Positions 57,511-64,000 of a stretch of DNA of 64,000 bases are shown piece after piece. The DNA is from Epiperipatus broadwayi (taxonomy: Eukaryota > Onychophora > Udeonychophora > Euonychophora > Peripatidae), in assembly GCA_028023455.1 (NCBI GenBank), contig JAQFVV010000027.1:9423845-9487844 (forward strand), in the 5' to 3' direction. Each line of letters opens with the position of its first letter. Within the stretch, counting starts at the first letter, position 1. The position numbers and the translations under genes are program-made. The notes under the pieces are model-generated. The model was not told the DNA's origin and searched no databases. It worked only from the letters and a program-made list of their open reading frames with translations.

Positions 57511-60500
57511 TTGTAACATAATAAAGTTACTCAAAGAAATATTTAAAGGAGTTCAAAAGATATTATTATATCTGAGTAAAGGAGTCCAATATCAAAATTA
57601 AAGGTTGATCAAATTATTAATAACCAGTATTATATGAAATCACGTGAGATGAGTACACTAGTAATTCAATAAAATATAGCTCAGGTATACAAACAGTAAT
57701 CTTACCCACTTTCATTTCTTGGTTTGATGTTAAGTGCATGTTTAAACAAATACTAAGTGAATATGGTCTAGCAGGGCGCCACTAGATTATCTGAATCTAG
57801 ACACGGTTATATCTGATAACCTTTCACATGTACCGGGTTTGAATCCCTTCTTGGTACTTTATTTATAATAAAATGGAAGATTTTGCTTTTCGAGCCATAT
57901 CACTATAAGCACTAATATTTAGGTAAAAGTAAAACATCTTTAAACCAAAGCGGAGTATATTAGACATAAATCATTTCTCAGATCTTAGCATAACAAATGT
58001 GTTTCAATATTTTTATAAGTTCACTAGCTCAGATTATATATAACTAATTTAGGATGGCCATTCACTCATCCTTGCATGAAATAGATGATGGGATGTGGTT
58101 ATAATAAGACTAAGAAATCACTAAATATTATAAAATCAATATTTATTTATGGCCTTTAAACAGTTAAACAGCTCATTAATTAAAACGTTGATGACGATGA
58201 TGATGATGATAATAACGATAATGACAAGGGTTTCAACTACAGCTTTAGGACTAAGCCTAAACATAAAACTAAATTTTATAAAGAAATTCATAATTATTGC
58301 TTAATTTTAGCATATTTACTTATATCTTAAATAACTAATATTCAACCATTGATGATGATGAATAATCACACTTAACAAAGACTACACTTAATGAAATATA
58401 TACGCCTCGTTTAATAAAACAAACTAATATTTATTACTACATTTCTAACATATACATAAAAAATTTCTAGATAAATATGAAAATTGACATGAATAATAAT
58501 AATAATTGATTATATAACAATCCTCAGATTAATTTTACGTTCTTCCCCCTTTCCCTTCAAATGTATTTTGTATTAAGTTGGACGTCACATTGACCATGAT
58601 TTTCACTCCATGAGAAAAGTATTTTAAAAAAAATATTATCTGCTCATTAGCACACATACTTTAAAAATCCAACATGTAAATAGAATGTAAAAAAAAATGT
58701 TAGTAAAATTGAAAGAGCAAGTTTTAGAAAAGAGTTTTAAATTATTTTCTCCCCCTCCCTTCCAAGCGCTGAAATCTATACTGAACTTGAAACAAAATAA
58801 TCTAATATTCTAATACTACTCATTATTTCACATTCACTCCCAATTATACACATATAAAAATATTATTATGTATGTGCGTGTTTTATCCCATAATAACAAA
58901 ATATTATTAAAAACCAAAATAATAATAATATATCAGTTAAAACTAAAATCATAACACCATAAAAAAAAATTGTTTTACACATTAATATTGTAAAATTAAT
59001 AAACAAATAATTTTCATACATTCAAGGTCATTTATGAAGCTCAAAGTTATTTTTAGTAAGACATTCTTGTTTTTAATTGATCTGAATAGTCTTTAAAAGT
59101 TCTTTAAATAAAATATACCACTTTATTGCTAAAATGTTTATTAAGACTGATATCATAAAGAAAATAGATATAAAAAGTCATATTACCGATCTTTTGTTTG
59201 TGGCGAATTTCCAAGGGTTCAAACTTGTCTTGTATAAGGTTTATATTTCTGCAGCTACCATTTCCATTTTATGTGGGAACAATCTCTTTCTTGAGGTGTA
59301 TAACTATTTGATGATGGTGACTCTATTGAGGTTATTTGCTTTAGTTGATAATTTGGAAATCATTATATTAATTTTTCTTCTCTTCCTGTCAAGCATGTGG
59401 ATGAAATACAGCAGTTGTTTTCACATTTGTAAATTTTCTTGAGTTTAAAATCAGTTGTTGTAACAATTAATTGGACTTGATGATTAATATTTATCAGTAG
59501 ATTAATTCATCTTCTTTGAATGCAGGTGAATGCTTTCTTCCTTCTATTAAAAACATCTTATTTCTCTGGTCAGTTGAAAGGTGTAGAATATTATTTTAGA
59601 CACATCTTTTCTTTCCTATGTGATGTGCAGCTTCCCCAGATGGTCAGCAAATGGGACATACATATAATTTTCTAGCCAGCCATTTCTTATATTTTCAACA
59701 TTCAATTTGATTGTTTAATAATCTGAATCAAAAACAATAATCTTAATAATAATTCAAGACAGCTTTTTATATCCAATTTTTAACTAACTTAACCAATCAG
59801 AGATAGCATCACTTGCAATTTTTGGACAAATTTGTTTTAATTAGATCTGTAATTTATTTTCAACTACATTATTTTTCAACTGAAAAGTTTAATCCTTTTT
59901 CCAGACCCTTTTGTTTTAAAAAAAATAGACTCACTCCTTATTTCCTTTCTTTTCTTTTTTTTTCTCTTTTTTTTAACATCCAGGTAACACTTCAAATCTT
60001 TGAGCTTCCTTCTTTAGATCTTGAGATAAGACAATTTCAAAATTTAGAGCTCTGACTCATTATAAGCTTCCAAAGTGAAACAATCATTTACAAAAAAAAA
60101 TTACTACAAAGATCGATATCTGATTAAACAGATTTCCTCTTTTAACAAAAAAAAAATTGTACAAAAAAAAATAATTTGACAGATTTAATACTTCCTTTTC
60201 TTTCAATATTTAGGAAATGTAAATTCTTGTATGTAATGTACACACATCCTTCATTCTTTCAAATCATTCATAAACTAACCTTAAATAATATGATTGCTAG
60301 CTTAGTAATTATAACCCAATTATTTAATTAAGTCTGTAACTTTTAAATCCCAATTATAATTAAAGAAAAGCAAAATAAAAGTATAGAATAAAATATTAGA
60401 ATTGATCAAGCATAGGTTAGTTTTAAAGAATATTAAAATGTTTAATATTTGAAATATAAAACAATTAAATAATTTACACATACATTGCCTATATGTATGC

Positions 60501-60770
60501 ATTATAACTTTGCTTTTTAAAGAAAAATTAAATATTAAATAGTTTAAATGTGTGTATTACCTTTCTATCAACACACAAACAAGTAAAGCATGTAACTGTT
60601 GACCCATTCTTTCTCTGTTTAAAGCTTTTAGAACTGGACCTTGTAGGGTTTGAACTTGGATGCCCTACAGCTTCATTTATGATTATATAAAAATGTGATG
60701 ATGATTTTTGGTTTACCTTTTCTACATGCACATTACTATAAATTTGGCTAGTGACCAAATTGTAATGGCA
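57511..60770. mobile_element. 3.3 kb insertion between two parts of the second LINE
   Basis: The LINE reading reaches RTSMEKKK near 57490 and resumes near 60800; both sides of the gap are (TA) runs, and the inserted DNA starts TTGTAACATAATAAAG. Inside I see a B-box-like GGGTTTGAATCCC near 57837, a GATGATGATGATGAT run near 58193-58210, another B-box-like GGGTTTGAACTTGG hairpin near 60646-60672, and no convincing coding sequence. An open stretch at 59134-59442 (102 codons) has no recognisable motif. The insertion may itself be composite. Confidence 0.45.
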
Positions 60771-61175
60771 CAATATATATATATATATATATATATAAGT
60801 AAACAGAATATTGGGTATGAGTTCATTTACAATAATAGCGAGGAAAGTAGTTTACTGTTTAAGGCTTGGACAGGATCTTTAACAACAAGGGAATATACAC
60901 ATAAATGTGTGTAATTTAATTTGCAAATTATATAAAGAAAGCATAGAAAATATTAGCCATCTATTAATTGAATGTAAATGCTTAGAAGCAGAAAAGGTGC
61001 AAATAATAAAATTGTGGGGAAATAAATATAAACAAAATGATTATATAGAAGTGGGTTCTTGTTTTTTTATGCTGAGTTTTGAAAAAGATAAGGGGAATTT
61101 AGATGTAAAGTCCATATAGTGGACAAAGATAATGTTGTGGAAATGGGATGGAACAAGATAGAAAAGAATGTAGGA
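60771..61175 (+). pseudogene. C-terminus of the second LINE
   Basis: Reads SLLFKAWTGSLTTREYTHKC, then ICKLYKESIENISHLLIEC, a C-x2-4-C...H...C zinc-knuckle-like end of LINE ORF2 (one Cys is Y or shifted), then LEAEKVQIIKLWG and a C-terminal stretch DKDNVVEMGWNKIEK. Strand and order fit the continuation of 55590-57510. The (TA) run at 60771-60797 marks the junction. Confidence 0.6.
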
Positions 61176-61385
61176 AAAACTTCAGGTTGGGAATGAAAAG
61201 ATAAGGTAAGGTGGATAACAGGTATCTCTGGGCATAGTGGCGAAGTGTTTCCTGATTTTGATAAAAGAGAAGCCAGAGCGCATCACATCGCATAGTGTTT
61301 TAACAGATAGTGTAAACATAAGAAATGACGATAATGTGATGTTATAGTAATTTAATATCGATATATTGAAACAAGCACAGACGAC
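61176..61385. other. LINE 3' flank with a family B tail
   Basis: GTGTTTTAACAGATAGTGTAAACATAAGAAATGACGATAATGTGATGTT near 61294-61342 matches the one-sided tail of family B without its arms. Confidence 0.45.
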
Positions 61386-62679
61386 GTTACATTGTGTTTT
61401 TATTATTAAACATGTTCGCATTTAAAAATTTTTTTTAAGAATTAAAAATTGAAATTAAATATCATCTTAAACTCGTATATATAAATCGCACAGATAAAAA
61501 AAAAATTATTAAAATAAATCTTTTATGTAACAAGCACAAACGACGTGTTTTTTGAGGAAGTTTACTGATATGTAACGATATATAAATATGTCGTTACATT
61601 AATTTAAAATAAAAACTTAAAAGTTCGCAAATAAAAGGAAAAAACTAAACGCTAAAATTAAAATGTTTGTTAAACATATATATATATTCGCACAGATGCT
61701 AAACTTTAAAAATATTTTTTTCATAAACAAAAAAAAAAAGTATTTGAACGTATTTTTTTTAATAAAAAAATACAAGATTGAAATATAAAAATATTTTAAT
61801 AAAAAAATAACGTAAGTTAAAATAAAAACAGGTATTAATTAATTCCTGTAATCTGTAAATGGAAATGATTGTTTATTAATTATCTAAAAGCTGTGTAATT
61901 AAAAAGTCAGATGACAAGTTAGATAAGAGAAGAAAGAGATTTTAGCTTGACCAGTGGAAGCAAATAAAGGCCCGGACCATAACAAAAAAACAGAACAGTG
62001 ACGTTTTTGTTCATGGAATCCATAGGAGGACTATAAAAAGAAAAAATATTGAGTTCCAGTCAGTTTTTCCAACTTGATTTTGGTGAGTCGAGCGACAAGA
62101 CGCACTTGCCGTCCTCACTCATTTATTTTAAAAATGCAAAGACTGTGATACCAGAACAGAACCGGCTAATGCTACCTCCAAAATATCAGACCGGTCTTCC
62201 AGGAAAGTCTCCGTGGGAATTGCCAACGGGAACATGGACTCTTCTACCATAAGGTATATGAAATGAACAATTATTGAAATCAATTAAGAACTTTCGTCAA
62301 GTTTTACAAATTAATAAACAAGCCAACTTAAATGTTAAAACGGACTCTTATCTGACTTTTGTAAGTTTTTAAATCAAATTAATAATGTTTAATTTTATAT
62401 GTTTTCCGATTCATAAACAATCATTTCCATTTACAGATTACATTAATTAATACCTGTTTTTATTTTTAAATCTTGTACTTTTTTTTTTTTTTATAAAAAA
62501 AGTACGTTCAAATAATTATTTGTTTTTTTTTAAAAAAAAATTTTTAAAGTTTGGCATCTGTGCGAATGTATATACGTTTAACAAACATTTTAATTTAGCG
62601 TTTAGTTTTTTACTTTTATTTGCGAACTTTTAAGTTTTTATTTTAAATTAATGTAACGACATATTTATATATCGTTACA
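61386..62679. mobile_element. long inverted-repeat unit with TATA-leader core, copy 1
   Basis: A direct repeat (61386-61528, shared with 62674-62815) precedes arms of about 300 bp. The left arm starts with the hairpin TGTAACGA...TCGTTACA (61571-61598) and the right arm ends with the same at 62652-62679. The arms pair through TTAAAATAAAAACTTAAAAGTTCGCAAATAAAAG and its inverse. The centre (61900-62400) is GC-richer, with CTATAAAAAG at 62031-62040 and a donor-like AAG/GTATAT at 62253. A 67-codon open stretch in the leader has no known motif. Confidence 0.7.
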
Positions 62680-63600
62680 ATTGTGTTTTTATTATTAAAC
62701 ATGTTCACATTTTAAAATTTTCTTTAAGAATTAAAAATTGAAATTAAATATCATCTTAAATTTGTATATATAAATCACACAGATAAAAAAAAAAAAATTA
62801 TTAAAATAAAACTTTATTAAAAATAGAAAGGTATTTTAAAAACAAAAACTTAAAAAGATTTAGAGATAAAAATATATCTTTAATCTTGGAAAACACATTA
62901 ATTAATCAGAAATGGAAATGATTATTTTAATTAGTTAAATGTAACCTAGCCTTGGGCATTTAAATGTAAAAGCATCGGTCAGATAGGAAAACAATAGAAA
63001 CTAATAGCCAATGAAGAGAAAAGCAATGGAATCGGACCTCAGCGAAAAGACCGTCTCATCGATGACGCAATGTAAATTCAATCCTTCAAATTAATATAAA
63101 AAGACAAGTTTGGAAATTATTGAGGATGATAGATTATTTATGATGTGACAGATATGTGTTAGTGCGGAAGTGAAGGAGAAGGGATGGAAAAGACGCACTC
63201 TTCAATCCCTTCAGTTTTGCTAAGAAAGAAAGAGAAATGAATTATCGTTTTTCTACATTGAGGACCAGTAAAAGCAAAAAACCTCCGGATGGATAAATAA
63301 ATCGGCCAACAGAATACCAATCTTAGGACGGCGTGGGAATTCACATTCATGGCAAGCAACGGATAAAGATGAACTGTTTTAAACCGTAAGAACTTTATAA
63401 ATAATGAACATTAAATTAAAACTTTCCAGATTTAAATGATTGCAATATTATCCTAACTGACCAACTTAATTTATTAATAATGTTATTTGATGTATTTCTT
63501 TTTTTTATATATATTTAAAATCATTTCCATTTATTTATTTTTTGTTCTTTAAGTTTTATCATGATTTTTGTTTTTCGTTAAATTAATTATATAAATGTTA
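62680..63600. mobile_element. long inverted-repeat unit with TATA-leader core, copy 2
   Basis: It begins with the second copy of the direct repeat and has diverged arms (AAACAAAAACTTAAA and AAATGGAAATGATT near 62840-62930; the inverse AATCATTTCCATTT and TTTAAGTTTTATC near 63525-63560). The GC-richer centre holds TGACGCAAT near 63064, ATATAAAAAG at 63094-63103 and a donor-like ACC/GTAAGAAC at 63386. The leader sequence differs from copy 1, although order and size are the same. Confidence 0.6.
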
Positions 63601-64000
63601 AACTGAAGTCGGGCATGAATGGCTGTATAGATTTGTAAAATTATATTAGGGGAGGGTAATCTTAGGTTATTTGTGTCGTTGTTAGATTGGGTCAATGGAT
63701 TGGATATATTGATGTAGTTAGTAGATGTAGTCGGAGATTCACTACTGGCAGAATTGTTTATATATACGCCGCACTCACCTGTTTGCCTATGGAAGGAATT
63801 ATAAGACGGAGAACGCAGTTCCTTTCTATGGAGTTTTTTTTTTATTGTTCTTCTTGTTAGATAGATGTAATATTCCTATCTGATGAGAGTCAATGTTTTT
63901 TCTTATTCTTTTTGGTGCTGCCGTATTCCGTATTACATCAAATACATCGATATATCAGATGAATTGATGCCAGTTTGACTACGAATTTTAGCCTAAGGTT
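63601..64000. other. no gene identified at the right edge
   Basis: More balanced composition than most of the window. No ORF of note, no repeat shared with the rest. Confidence 0.35.

Noticed and set aside
57770-57850. tRNA gene near GGGTTTGAATCCC
   Set aside because: The B-box is good and a GGTTA/TAACC stem exists, but no D-arm or acceptor stem can be drawn.
59134-59442. 102-codon open frame
   Set aside because: Hydrophobic and low in complexity, as expected from AT-rich DNA. No domain, no Kozak or splice context, and it lies within an inserted segment.

Overview
This window looks like repeat-rich, AT-rich nuclear DNA from an invertebrate animal. Three things point that way: one gene with a eukaryotic 3' splice site directly before its ATG, many decayed non-LTR retrotransposons and DNA transposons of animal type, and tRNA-derived short repeats. 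I see no operons, Shine-Dalgarno sites or CRISPR array, and I cannot name the species from sequence alone.

Only one intact protein gene is recognisable: a PHOSPHO2-like HAD-superfamily phosphatase of 239 codons at 22218-22937 (+). Its coding region is uninterrupted, and a strong splice acceptor immediately upstream implies at least one 5' non-coding exon that I cannot place. Everything else is mobile-element sequence at various stages of decay, or featureless AT-rich DNA.

Layout. 1-6.2 kb: an RTE-like LINE on the minus strand, apparently split by a 4.3 kb insertion that carries tandem repeats and an LTR-like end. 7.8-8.6 kb: a DNA element with terminal inverted repeats. 9.5-10.8 kb: an 18-bp minisatellite and a long palindrome. 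11.9-21.2 kb: foldback relics, a mariner relic, several LINE pieces and a palindrome with another element nested in it. 22.2-23.5 kb: the PHOSPHO2-like gene and its 3' UTR. 24.9-26.5 kb: a hAT transposase (ZBED5-like) pseudogene. 27-33.8 kb: SINEs, a MITE with 8-bp target duplications, and palindromes, one with tRNA-like sequence in both arms. 35.3-38.5 kb: a dense foldback cluster. 39.7-42 kb: an RTE 3' end and two palindromes. 42-47.6 kb: GC-richer islands and SINEs. 48.7-51.5 kb: repeated palindromes of one family. 52.3-55.6 kb: more foldbacks and a hairpin cluster. 55.6-61.2 kb: a second LINE type, interrupted twice. 61.4-63.6 kb: two tandem palindromic units, each with a TATA-like box and leader.

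The most striking property is the density of long foldbacks (about 19 intact or near-intact ones, in at least eight families). Several of these are flanked by direct target duplications of 9-14 bp, so they arrived as palindromes. If transcribed they would form long double-stranded RNA. Family letters (A, B, C, D, E, F, I, J) are local labels for this window. All family assignments of relics rest on translations read by eye.
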